Source: an uncultured Acidobacteriaceae bacterium (GTDB taxonomy: Bacteria; Acidobacteriota; Terriglobia; Terriglobales; Acidobacteriaceae). From it: 38,351 nucleotides of DNA. The stretch covers positions 1 through 38,351 of the forward strand of contig CAIKND010000025.1 in assembly GCA_903828675.1 (NCBI GenBank), read 5' to 3'. Below are positions 22,636 to 30,167 of this stretch, piece by piece. Below the pieces are notes generated by a model that made no database searches, was not told the origin of the DNA, and was given only the letters and a program-made list of their open reading frames with translations. Each line of letters begins with the position of its first letter. Position 1 is the stretch's first letter. The translations under genes and the position numbers were made by a program.

Positions 22636-23958
22636 ATGTTGGACTGGAGCAAGTTACCAGATTTCGGGGCCATTGCGCTGTTGGCTTGCGCCTTTGCTTC
22701 CGTGGCACGCCGAAACCAGACCCCTGTTTCAAGACTCTGGCTCACAGGCTGGATCATGATTGCGCTGCATTTCGCTGCTTTCATGTTTATACCCACCCGA
22801 GGTAATGGTGGAACCATAGCTATCTTCACCGGCCTAGTTGCCTTGGTTTGGGCAGGCTTGCTCTTCATTTGGGCTTCAGTTCCATACCGCACTCTGCCCT
22901 CCAGTGGTTGGACGCTCGCCGCGCTGTTGTCTACAAACACTCTCTACATTGGCCTGATCTCGATCACTCCGGTTGCTTCCAGGGCACTCACCCCGGCAGC
23001 GGTTTTGATCGGCATCGCCCCCTTGGCCGTCACGCTACTTTCCCTGCGCAAGTTCAATCACCCCATGCGCTGGGCAGTTGTCATGCTGTATGGTGCCCTG
23101 GCCCTCTTTCTCCTCGCCGTTCAACACCGGTCAGGCAACGGTCCCGACCTCGCATTGAACGCCGTGCTTTTCACCGTCTACTTAGGCTGCTGCATCCATT
23201 TCTGGTATACCTACCGACAAGCCACCACCGGGGCATTCATCACTATCGCCGGTTTCTTCAGTTGGGCTTTGGTCTTTGTGATTGCACCTGGAATAAGCGC
23301 ATTCCTGCCCGGTTTCCACCTCGAAAGCGAGGTATGGAATCTGCCCAAGTACGTGGTGGCCGTGGGCATGATTCTCTTGCTGCTTGAAAAACAGATTGAA
23401 CACAATAAATACCTCGCGCTCCATGACGAGTTGACCGGATTGCCAAACCGTCGCCTTTTCGAGGACCGCCTGGCCAAGACTCTCGAGCGTGCCAGCCGAA
23501 GTGGATCGCAGGTAGCCCTCCTGCTCGTCGACCTTGACCGGTTCAAACAGGTAAATGACTCGCTTGGCCACCACGTTGGCGATATGCTGCTGAGTCGCGT
23601 CGGGGACCTCTTCTCCGGGCGCGTTAGACGCTCTGACACCGTGGCGCGGACCGGCGGTGACGAATTTTCCATAATTCTCGAGGGGCCTACCAGCCGCGAG
23701 GACGCCGAGTTTGTCAGTCAATCTCTGATTCAACTACTCAAGGAGCCACTCAATCTGGGCAACCACGCTGTCCGCATTGGCGCCAGCGTAGGCGTCGCCG
23801 TCTTCCCTGAAGATGCCTCCAACTTGGAGGCCCTCTGCATCGCTGCGGATCTTCGGATGTACGACAGCAAGCACGGTGCCCAAGGTTTGGGTGAGATGTT
23901 GCGGACATCCATGCAGAGTTCCATGATGGTTGTTGAACCCGGTCCAGTGCAGCGTTAA
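22636..23958 (+). CDS. Membrane diguanylate cyclase with multi-helix sensor domain
   Basis: 440 residues. The first 250 are almost entirely hydrophobic with about eight or nine membrane helices (for example IALLACAFASVA, WIMIALHFAAFMFI, AIFTGLVALVWAGLLFIW, VVAVGMILLLL), resembling a 7TM-like sensor but without a named family that I recognise. The GGDEF domain follows: LHDELTGLPNRRLF, LLLVDLDRFKQVND, intact GGDEF at 340-344 and the inhibition site RRSD (331-334). It should make c-di-GMP in response to a membrane signal. It is divergent from the soluble cyclase gene and ends just before a bidirectional terminator. Confidence 0.92.
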   Translation: MLDWSKLPDFGAIALLACAFASVARRNQTPVSRLWLTGWIMIALHFAAFMFIPTRGNGGTIAIFTGLVALVWAGLLFIWASVPYRTLPSSGWTLAALLSTNTLYIGLISITPVASRALTPAAVLIGIAPLAVTLLSLRKFNHPMRWAVVMLYGALALFLLAVQHRSGNGPDLALNAVLFTVYLGCCIHFWYTYRQATTGAFITIAGFFSWALVFVIAPGISAFLPGFHLESEVWNLPKYVVAVGMILLLLEKQIEHNKYLALHDELTGLPNRRLFEDRLAKTLERASRSGSQVALLLVDLDRFKQVNDSLGHHVGDMLLSRVGDLFSGRVRRSDTVARTGGDEFSIILEGPTSREDAEFVSQSLIQLLKEPLNLGNHAVRIGASVGVAVFPEDASNLEALCIAADLRMYDSKHGAQGLGEMLRTSMQSSMMVVEPGPVQR

Positions 23959-24018
23959 AAGCCCTCTACTCCTATTGTTCGTTCCCCGACTACCCCGCTC
24001 GAATCCCTGAGATTTCTC

Positions 24019-24059
24019 AAAAGGAAAGGCCCGGATTTAGCATCCGGGCCTTTCCTTTT
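24019..24059. terminator. Bidirectional rho-independent terminator
   Basis: A perfect 18-bp inverted repeat (arms 24019-24036 and 24042-24059, five-base loop TTAGC). The core is GGCCCGGAT/ATCCGGGCC with A4 on one side and T4 on the other, so it works as a terminator in both directions. It separates the convergent GGDEF gene and pnp. Confidence 0.92.
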
Positions 24060-24076
24060 GCTACTGATCACCAAGT

Positions 24077-26536
24077 CTAGGCCGGGCCGCCACCGCTGCC
24101 AGGTCCGCGACCGCCACCACTACCGGCTGGACGGCGACGCCTGCGGCGGCGATTGTTGTTGTTGGCCACAGGAGGCCGTCCTGCGCCGGCCGCTTGTGTG
24201 GCCGGAGCCGGGGCACCATCTACCCGGTTGAAGTTCGGTTCAGTCTCTTCGTCGAATTCCTCGCCCGCTTCCTCGTCGAAATCGTCTCCGCCTTCGATAA
24301 GAATCGTGCTCTGGTTGGACTTCGGCTGGCGCTCGTCGAACTCATTCCGAGGCCGGGCCGGAGCCGCTGCCTGAGGTGCCTCGGCTGCGACGGTCTCCGC
24401 ATCCTCGGTCTCTGCAACAGGCGCCGACTGAACCAGCTTGGCCTTTTGTTCCTTGATCAGTGCCTTGCGGCTAAGCTTGATGCGATTGCCTTCAATGGCC
24501 AGTACCTTGACCATCACCTGATCGCCCTCGCGCAGCTCGTCCTTCACTTCCTTCACGCGGTGCTCTGCGATCTCGGAAATGTGCAGCAAGCCATCCGTGC
24601 CGGGGAAAAGCTCGACAAATGCGCCGAACTCCGCCAGGCGAACTACCTTGCCCAGATAAACCTTGCCAATCTCGGGAACAGCGGTCAGGTTGCCGATCAT
24701 TTCCAGCGCCCTCTTCAAACCGTCTGCATCGCAAGAAGCCACGTTCACACGGCCCGTGTCGTCGACGTCGATCTTGGCGCCCGTCTGCTCAATGATGCCG
24801 CGGATGGTCGCGCCGCCCTTGCCGATCAAATCGCGAATCTTGTCGGTGGGGATCATGACTGTTTCAATGCGCGGCGCATACGCCGAACGCTCCGTGCGCG
24901 GTCCGTCCAGCACCGCGTCCATCTTGTCCAGCAGGAACAACCGGCCCTTGCGAGCCTGTTCCATCGCCTGCGCGAGAATCTCGCGAGTCAGGCCGCCGAT
25001 CTTGATGTCCATCTGCAAAGCGGTGATGCCCTTGCGGGTACCGGCCACCTTGAAGTCCATATCGCCGTAGTGATCTTCAGCGCCGGCAATGTCGGTAAGG
25101 ATGGCGTAATCGTCGCCTTCCTTCACCAGGCCCATCGCCACGCCCGCCACTGCGCCCTTCAGCGCGATGCCGGAGTCAAACAGCGCCAGGCTGGTTCCAC
25201 AAACCGTGGCCATCGATGAGGAGCCGTTGGATTCCAGGATGTCGCTGACAATGCGGATCGTATATGGCGACTCTTCCGCGCTGGGAAGTACCGCGGTAAT
25301 GGCGCGCTCTGCCAGCGCTCCATGGCCAATCTCGCGCCGTCCCGTGCCGCCCATGCGGCCTGTCTCGCCAACGCAGAATGGCGGGAAGTTGTAGTGCAGC
25401 ATGAAGGGCTTCTTCTTTTCGCCTTCATAGCTTTCCAGGCGCTGGCCTTCGTCGGCAGTGCCCAGCGTGGCTGTTACCAATGCCTGTGTCTCACCGCGCG
25501 TAAACAGCGCCGAGCCGTGTGTGCGCGGCAGAACGCTGGTCTCGATGGTGATCTCGCGAATCTGATCGAACTCGCGACGGTCAGGCCGAATGCGGTCCTT
25601 CGTTACCTGCTCGCGGAAAATCCTCTCGCGCAGCTTCTCGTAGTAGTGAGCAAGCTTCTTCTTGGCGGCCGGATCGTCGGCGGCCAGCTCGGCGGCCAAC
25701 TCGTCCTTGATTTTCTTGACCAGCGTCTGGCTTTCCAGCTTGGCATGCGCCTTGGTGTCCAGGGCGTCCTTGAGCCTGACTTCAATCTTGGCCTTGAGTT
25801 CCGCAAAATAAGCTTCGTCGAACTCCGGTGCGGTAAAGGCACGCTTCGGCTTGCCGGCCAGGGCAACCAACTCGTCAATCGCCGCGACAATCTTCTTGAT
25901 CTCGGTATGACCAAACTCGATGGCCGCAAGAATCGTCTCTTCAGACTCTTCCTTGGCGCCCGACTCGATCATCACAATGCCGTCCTTGTGGCCGACAACC
26001 ATGATGTTGATTGTGGTCGCGGCACGCTCGGAATAGGTGGGGTTGATCACGAACTCGCCGTCCACGCGACCTACGCGCACAGCGCCCACGGTCGCGCTGA
26101 AAGGGATGTCTGACAGCGCCAAGGCGCAGGCGGCGGCGTTAATGCCAACCACATCAGGGTCATTTTCCTTATCGGCGGAGAATACCAGGGCAATCACCTG
26201 GGTCTCGTTGCGGAAACCATCGGGGAACAAGGGGCGGATGGGGCGGTCAATCTGCCGGCAGGTCAAAACTTCCTTTTCGCTGGGACGGCCTTCGCGCTTG
26301 ATAAACCCGCCGGGGATGCGTCCACCAGCGTACGTGTATTCGCGGTAATCCACCGTGAGGGGGAAAAAGTCAATACCTTCCCTGGGATCGGGAGACGCCA
26401 CCGCTGTGGCCAGAACAACTGTTTCGCCCGTGGTTACCAGTGCGGCGCCTGAGGCTTGCTTGGCCATGCGCCCGGTCTCAAAGACCAACCGCTTGCCGCC
26501 TGCAAGCTCGACAGCTACTTCATGCTTGGTAGACAT
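24077..26536 (-). CDS. pnp: Polyribonucleotide nucleotidyltransferase (PNPase)
   Basis: 819 residues, longer than the usual 700 or so. Two RNase PH domains (first with FFPLTVDYREYTYAGGRIPGGF, second with the catalytic DHYGDMDFKVAGT at about 488-500) are followed by a KH domain (IPTDKIRDLIGKGGATIRG, about 562-580) and an S1 domain (GKVVRLAEFGAFVELFPG, about 629-646). Residues from about 700 form an acidic and then Arg/Gly-rich tail with NNNNRRRRRRR. PNPase degrades RNA 3' to 5' by phosphorolysis and anchors the degradosome. The extended tail could bind RNA or partners. It follows rpsO with a 309-base structured leader. Confidence 0.96.
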   Translation of the reverse strand: MSTKHEVAVELAGGKRLVFETGRMAKQASGAALVTTGETVVLATAVASPDPREGIDFFPLTVDYREYTYAGGRIPGGFIKREGRPSEKEVLTCRQIDRPIRPLFPDGFRNETQVIALVFSADKENDPDVVGINAAACALALSDIPFSATVGAVRVGRVDGEFVINPTYSERAATTINIMVVGHKDGIVMIESGAKEESEETILAAIEFGHTEIKKIVAAIDELVALAGKPKRAFTAPEFDEAYFAELKAKIEVRLKDALDTKAHAKLESQTLVKKIKDELAAELAADDPAAKKKLAHYYEKLRERIFREQVTKDRIRPDRREFDQIREITIETSVLPRTHGSALFTRGETQALVTATLGTADEGQRLESYEGEKKKPFMLHYNFPPFCVGETGRMGGTGRREIGHGALAERAITAVLPSAEESPYTIRIVSDILESNGSSSMATVCGTSLALFDSGIALKGAVAGVAMGLVKEGDDYAILTDIAGAEDHYGDMDFKVAGTRKGITALQMDIKIGGLTREILAQAMEQARKGRLFLLDKMDAVLDGPRTERSAYAPRIETVMIPTDKIRDLIGKGGATIRGIIEQTGAKIDVDDTGRVNVASCDADGLKRALEMIGNLTAVPEIGKVYLGKVVRLAEFGAFVELFPGTDGLLHISEIAEHRVKEVKDELREGDQVMVKVLAIEGNRIKLSRKALIKEQKAKLVQSAPVAETEDAETVAAEAPQAAAPARPRNEFDERQPKSNQSTILIEGGDDFDEEAGEEFDEETEPNFNRVDGAPAPATQAAGAGRPPVANNNNRRRRRRRPAGSGGGRGPGSGGGPA

Positions 26537-26845
26537 AGAGTCCTCGTTTCATTTTTTTCGCTTGGGAAACTTGTGGAAGGAAGGCGCCGGTCGGCGTGGT
26601 GGAGCTGACGAACAGGTTGGCAGGCATCAGGTCGCGCGCAAAAGAGTGGGATGTGCGCGGGGGAGCGGATTCTCCCGGCCTGTGTGCGAGTCGGCGTACC
26701 AGGGCCGAACACAGACGATAGCTGTGCGCTTGCCCTGGCAGCGGGTAGGGTTCGCCAGGTACACCATGGCCGTAGGTTCCAAATGGAACCGGGGCCGTGA
26801 CCAATTTCCGGTCTGGGCGCTTCCGGGTCAAAGTTGGCTTTCTGA
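26537..26845 (-). promoter_or_regulatory. Structured rpsO-pnp intergenic leader
   Basis: 309 bases without a gene. Three hairpins can be drawn: CACAG/CTGTG (26710-26714 with 26722-26726), CCTGGC/GCCAGG (26734-26739 with 26754-26759), and a two-part stem GGTTCC/GGAACC with four-base loop (26775-26790) extended by GGCC pairs (26768-26771 with 26793-26796). In Escherichia coli the same interval carries an RNase III-processed hairpin through which PNPase controls its own mRNA; a similar role here is inference. No terminator is seen, so read-through from rpsO to pnp is likely. Confidence 0.5.
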
Positions 26846-27112
26846 TTACTTGCGGATACCGAGTTTGCCGATCACGTCGCGATAGCGATCGGTATCGTGC
26901 GTCTTCAGGTAGTCCAGAAGGCGGCGTCGCTTGCTGACCAGTTGCAACAGGCCACGCCGGGAAGCGTGATCCTTTTTGTGGGTCTTGAAGTGTTCGGTCA
27001 GTTCTGCGATACGCGCACTCAGAATCGCGATCTGGACCTCCGGTGAACCGGTGTCCGTATCGTGGGTGCGGAAGCTTTCAATTAGGGTAGTTTTCTTAGC
27101 AGTCGCCAGCAC
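26846..27112 (-). CDS. rpsO: 30S ribosomal protein S15
   Basis: 88 residues, exactly the family length. [46 protein letters not shown] is the S15 signature (cited in part: [21 protein letters not shown]), and it ends [28 protein letters not shown]. It binds 16S rRNA in the platform early in 30S assembly. The start is GTG (27112) with an AGAGGAG about 11 bases upstream. The rpsO-pnp order is widely conserved. Confidence 0.97.
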   Translation of the reverse strand: MLATAKKTTLIESFRTHDTDTGSPEVQIAILSARIAELTEHFKTHKKDHASRRGLLQLVSKRRRLLDYLKTHDTDRYRDVIGKLGIRK

Positions 27113-27235
27113 GGCGTCAGGTACTCCTCTTGTGTTCTCAGGTCCACTCTTAAGTGTCTAAAGGAAGATTACCACGAATGCGCTGGTGGGCGCCATCTGC
27201 CGGACAATCGGAATCAAGATGCCAACCCTCCTGAT

Positions 27236-27703
27236 TCAGCGCACTCCGAAACGGAACAGCCGATTGTCGAATCGTTCACGAGTGATTTCGGCTATTTCAA
27301 TCTTTGTCGCGTCCGGGTGCTCAGGATTCAGCAGGTAGTTCCAGGTGTGGGGCGCAATGACGGAGGGAACACGCGCAAGCGCCGATTCCTGCGATGCCAG
27401 CCAGGCATCGCCAATGGCGCGCGTAAATTCGGGATGCTCTCTCCAATCGGTAAGAGCAATCGTATTCAGCGGCTTGATGACAAGATCATCGGGAACAGCG
27501 ACCTTGAGCAATTGGTAGAACTGCGGAAGAAACGCATCATCGTACATATCCGTCATGTGGACAATCCGCTCCAGCAGCGCACCCGCCGGACAATCCGCCA
27601 GATAGACAATTAACCTCCCCGCAGTATGCCAACGCGCAGAGAAACCGCGACCGCCTTTGCCGCTCAAATCGACATGGCCGCTGATGCGCCAAAGAGTTGT
27701 CAT
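27236..27703 (-). CDS. RES-domain toxin
   Basis: 155 residues, typical RES length. It begins TTLWRIS, then has GKGGRGFSARWHTAGRLIVYLADCPAGALLERIVH, the RES core with the Arg, Tyr and Glu positions conserved in the family (R6 in LWRIS, Y34 in VYLA, E45 in LLERI, approximate numbering). RES toxins degrade or ADP-ribosylate using NAD and arrest growth. It lies 26 bases after the Xre/MbcA-type antitoxin gene, the usual order (antitoxin first). Confidence 0.85.
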   Translation of the reverse strand: MTTLWRISGHVDLSGKGGRGFSARWHTAGRLIVYLADCPAGALLERIVHMTDMYDDAFLPQFYQLLKVAVPDDLVIKPLNTIALTDWREHPEFTRAIGDAWLASQESALARVPSVIAPHTWNYLLNPEHPDATKIEIAEITRERFDNRLFRFGVR

Positions 27704-27729
27704 GAAGCATCGTGCTCGCGGCTGTTCAT

Positions 27730-28137
27730 TTAGATGAACATCCCCTCGTCAAGCTGGATCAGAGCCTCTGCCACGGCATGTTCTCCAATCTGTGTATCCA
27801 ACATGGCCAGCGCGGTCCTGCCGTCAAAGCGGCGTTTGCTGCCACACAGCCACTTCCGGCCGTCCTCGCGATCCCCGTAGACTTTCACGGCCAGTTCATA
27901 CATGCGCGCCACGCGCGCCAGCCGGTCCGCTTCGATCACACTGAAGGGCTCCTTCTTCTGGCGGCGATGCTTCAGCGTCCGGGCGGGAATCACCACCTCC
28001 AGCAAATCCTTGACGGCGATGCCGGAGTAGGCGGAGAACTCCTCCAGCGTCGAGAGCGGAAGGCCGCGCTCAATCTCTCGCCAATCGAAGGTGAAAGGAG
28101 GCGGAGAAACGGCAGGAATGGCGGCGGATTGGCTCAT
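27730..28137 (-). CDS. Xre/MbcA/ParS-type antitoxin of the RES toxin
   Basis: 135 residues from the ATG at 28137; a TTG at 28197 would add 20 unsupported residues. After a Pro-rich start it has an HTH-like segment (LSTLEEFSAYSGIAVKDLLEVVIPARTLKHRR) and the C-terminal DUF2384 toxin-binding part FDGRTALAMLDTQIGEHAVAEALIQLDEG. Such proteins neutralise RES toxins and repress their own operon. Pairing with the downstream toxin is by adjacency and family match. Confidence 0.85.
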   Translation of the reverse strand: MSQSAAIPAVSPPPFTFDWREIERGLPLSTLEEFSAYSGIAVKDLLEVVIPARTLKHRRQKKEPFSVIEADRLARVARMYELAVKVYGDREDGRKWLCGSKRRFDGRTALAMLDTQIGEHAVAEALIQLDEGMFI

Positions 28138-28394
28138 GAGGACATTATGCCACACATTTTGCGGCAATATGTCGAGCCTGAAGGTCTCACAGCTCAAAAT
28201 CTATCTCATTGAAGGCAAACAGACCCAGAGAATCAACTCTAACTTATAGATATTGCTTTACTTATACGTAGAATGCTGTTGTTATTATTGAAGCGGCTCT
28301 TTACCTCTTGTGGTGAAAACTGCTTTACATTAACTGCAGCTACACATGAAGCATAAAGTCAACGCATTTCAAACATAAATATGGAGTTATTACA

Positions 28395-28511
28395 ATGAAA
28401 TCAGATATTTACATCCTCGCATACCTTCTAATCATAACCAATCACCCATTTTTTGGGGCTTCATTGCTTTTCGCGATAGTCATTGCGCATATTACGTCAC
28501 ACAAACGCTGA
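28395..28511 (+). CDS. Putative 38-residue single-helix membrane peptide
   Basis: ATG at 28395 with GGAG eight bases upstream, stop TGA at 28509. The peptide reads MKSDIYILAYLLII... then a second hydrophobic part ASLLFAIVIAHI and ends TSHKR, so nearly the whole length is hydrophobic with a basic tail. This resembles small membrane peptides, including type I toxins, but no family is recognised. It is the only well-supported plus-strand frame in an AT-rich island next to a toxin-antitoxin pair. Short AT-rich hydrophobic frames can arise by chance, so confidence is limited. Confidence 0.4.
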   Translation: MKSDIYILAYLLIITNHPFFGASLLFAIVIAHITSHKR

Positions 28512-28531
28512 ACCAAATGACAGTTTAGTGG

Positions 28532-28561
28532 GCCAATCGTGCCAGTTCTGACACAATTGGC
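28532..28561. repeat. Inverted repeat GCCAAT-C-GTG / CAC-A-ATTGGC
   Basis: Ten-base arms (28532-28541 and 28552-28561) with one mismatch and a ten-base loop. It starts 20 bases after the stop of the small ORF. A short CTTTCT follows, so it could serve as a weak terminator for that ORF. Confidence 0.45.
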
Positions 28562-28575
28562 TTTCTCAGCCGTTT

Positions 28576-28605
28576 GTCCCACGTCTGGATTTTCAGACCT
28601 GGGAC
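28576..28605. repeat. Inverted repeat GTCCCACGTCTG / CAGACCTGGGAC
   Basis: Twelve-base arms with one mismatch and a six-base loop GATTTT; CTCAG/CTGAG (28565-28569 and 28607-28611) extend the symmetry. No T-run follows. It forms a tandem pair with the hairpin at 28532-28561. Confidence 0.45.
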
Positions 28606-28693
28606 ACTGAGAACCTCAATCTGCTCTCCTAATGACGTACCTCAACACCGAGGAAGAAGCTGAAAGCTGACGCCCGATAGCTGAAAGCCGACT

Positions 28694-29725
28694 CTACTGC
28701 TCCTGCGCCATCCAATAATTCGCCCGCGCCACAATCCGCGCACCGTAGTCCTGCGCCGTCTTCACCCGGATCGTATGCAAACCAGGCGTGGGATTCGAGG
28801 GGCTGAAGGTGATCAGATAGCGATTCCGAGCGTCTCTGGCTGCATCCACCACCCGCTGCTGGAACCGCTTGTCGCCGGTAAAGGTTGTGTACTCGCCGCC
28901 GCTCATCCCCGCTACTTCTTTGGCCACATTCTTCTTGAAGGCCTTCACCGCCATCACCAGCGTTGAAATCATGTTCATGGTGCGGTTGTCGCCGTTGTCC
29001 TTGATGTCATGCAGCAGTTCGGCGCGTACCGGCGAAAACGATACGCTCAGCACCAGCACGTCTGACTCGCCGATCTTCTGAATCAACTGCGCCGATTTGG
29101 TGTGCCTGCTTCCGTGGTCGCGCTCTTCGCTGATCAGCAGCAGTACGCGCCGATACTCCTTCGGTTGAGACTCCAGCAGATCGACGGCGTAACTCACAGT
29201 GTCCAGAATCGCCGCACCACCGTCTCCAGGTTCCAGGTGCTTCAGTGCGCCGTTCACGGTGTCGCTCGACTTGGAGTAGTCGCAAATCAAATGAGGCGCG
29301 GAGTCGAAGCCTACCAAGGCCGCCTGGCTGCGATGATCGGAGAGGAATAGATCGAGCAGTGGTCCCAGCTTCGCCAGCTTGTCGAATTCGAGAACGCTCA
29401 CGCCGCCCTGCTCTACGGCCACCACCAGTGAAACTGGCGCCGTGTCCATCTCCTCCTGCACCCGAATCGTCTGCGGCACCCCGTTGTCTTCAAGCACAAA
29501 GTCCCCCGGCTTGAGCCCATAGAGAATTCCGCCCCCATGCTTTTCCACCAGCGTCGGCACCAGCACCTCCGTGGTCGTCATGTGCAGAGTGGGCGTATCA
29601 GCGTGCGTTGCTGGCAGCGGTTGCGGAGCTTCGATAGGCGGCAACTGCTGCGCCCCGGCGTTGGAGACTTCCATCAGGCATAGGGCAACAGCGCAGAGTG
29701 CCAGTCGGGAAAAGTTTGATTTCAT
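28694..29725 (-). CDS. Secreted VWFA-domain protein of the acidobacterial type
   Basis: 343 residues with a signal peptide (FSRLALCAVALCLMEVSNAGA). Then comes the conserved stretch TTEVLVPTLVEKHGGGILYGLKPGDFVLEDNG (in part: GDFVLEDNG), typical of the VWFA-related family that is expanded in Acidobacteria, followed by a VWA fold (VSLVVAVEQGGVSV, AALVGFD, RRVLLLISEERDHG). The usual metal-site DxSxS is not clear: VAVEQGGVSV has Glu and Ser instead. It is exported and probably takes part in protein interactions; the biological role of the family is unknown. It lies downstream of flagellar cluster II without an obvious link. Confidence 0.85.
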   Translation of the reverse strand: MKSNFSRLALCAVALCLMEVSNAGAQQLPPIEAPQPLPATHADTPTLHMTTTEVLVPTLVEKHGGGILYGLKPGDFVLEDNGVPQTIRVQEEMDTAPVSLVVAVEQGGVSVLEFDKLAKLGPLLDLFLSDHRSQAALVGFDSAPHLICDYSKSSDTVNGALKHLEPGDGGAAILDTVSYAVDLLESQPKEYRRVLLLISEERDHGSRHTKSAQLIQKIGESDVLVLSVSFSPVRAELLHDIKDNGDNRTMNMISTLVMAVKAFKKNVAKEVAGMSGGEYTTFTGDKRFQQRVVDAARDARNRYLITFSPSNPTPGLHTIRVKTAQDYGARIVARANYWMAQEQ

Positions 29726-29876
29726 AAGGAAAGAGAACTCCGAAGCGGGTAGTCAGGCTTCATTGATCACTCCACGAGCTCAAGGTGCAGGATAAGGCAG
29801 ACCCGGGATTCGACAATACTTGTCACTCCACGCTCATCGGCGAAGTAACTTCCCTTGACCTAACCCTGAAACCTGC

Positions 29877-30095
29877 TCACTTGCGCGTCTCGCGTTCCAT
29901 GCGGCCGGTCCAGGCCAGATAACTCAACAATTCCCAGCGCGAGGCCCAGGCAAAGCTAAGTATGCTTTTCAAAGTCAATGTTTCCGCACGCATGCCGGAA
30001 TAAGTCTCTACCCGCCAGCGCACATACTCGCTCCGCCACGGTGTCAGGCGATGGCCGCGAGTAGCATTCCAAATAAAACGGAGTGGAGCGAGCAA
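29877..30095 (-). CDS. Small conserved-looking protein (72 residues), unknown function
   Basis: 72 residues from a TTG start with AAGGAAA five bases upstream. The sequence is rich in Trp, Arg and Tyr (FIWNATRGHRLTPWRSEYVRW, cited in part: TPWRSEYVRWRVETY) and ends WELLSYLAWTGRMERETRK. It has no Cys motif and no clear membrane helix, and I do not recognise a named family, though the composition and the good ribosome site argue for a real gene. It lies 72 bases downstream of flgL on the same strand. Confidence 0.6.
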   Translation of the reverse strand: MLAPLRFIWNATRGHRLTPWRSEYVRWRVETYSGMRAETLTLKSILSFAWASRWELLSYLAWTGRMERETRK

Positions 30096-30167
30096 GGAAT
30101 TTCCTTTTAAATAAAGTATAGACTGCCGGCATACCTGTCCGTTCGCACGCGATTTGCAAAGTGCGTC

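Larger units (their letters stand above)
28138..28693. other. AT-rich gap with a short ORF and two hairpins
   Basis: 556 bases between the antitoxin gene and the VWFA gene. Bases about 28200-28520 are clearly richer in A and T than the rest of the window, which suggests acquired DNA. The stretch contains a 38-codon ORF (28395-28511, plus strand) and two inverted repeats at 28532-28561 and 28576-28605. The antitoxin promoter must also lie here; I cannot place it with confidence. Confidence 0.5.

Noticed and set aside
29828..29860. GCCGATGA resembling a sigma-28 -10 box upstream of the VWFA gene
   Set aside because: No TAAAG-like -35 at the right distance.
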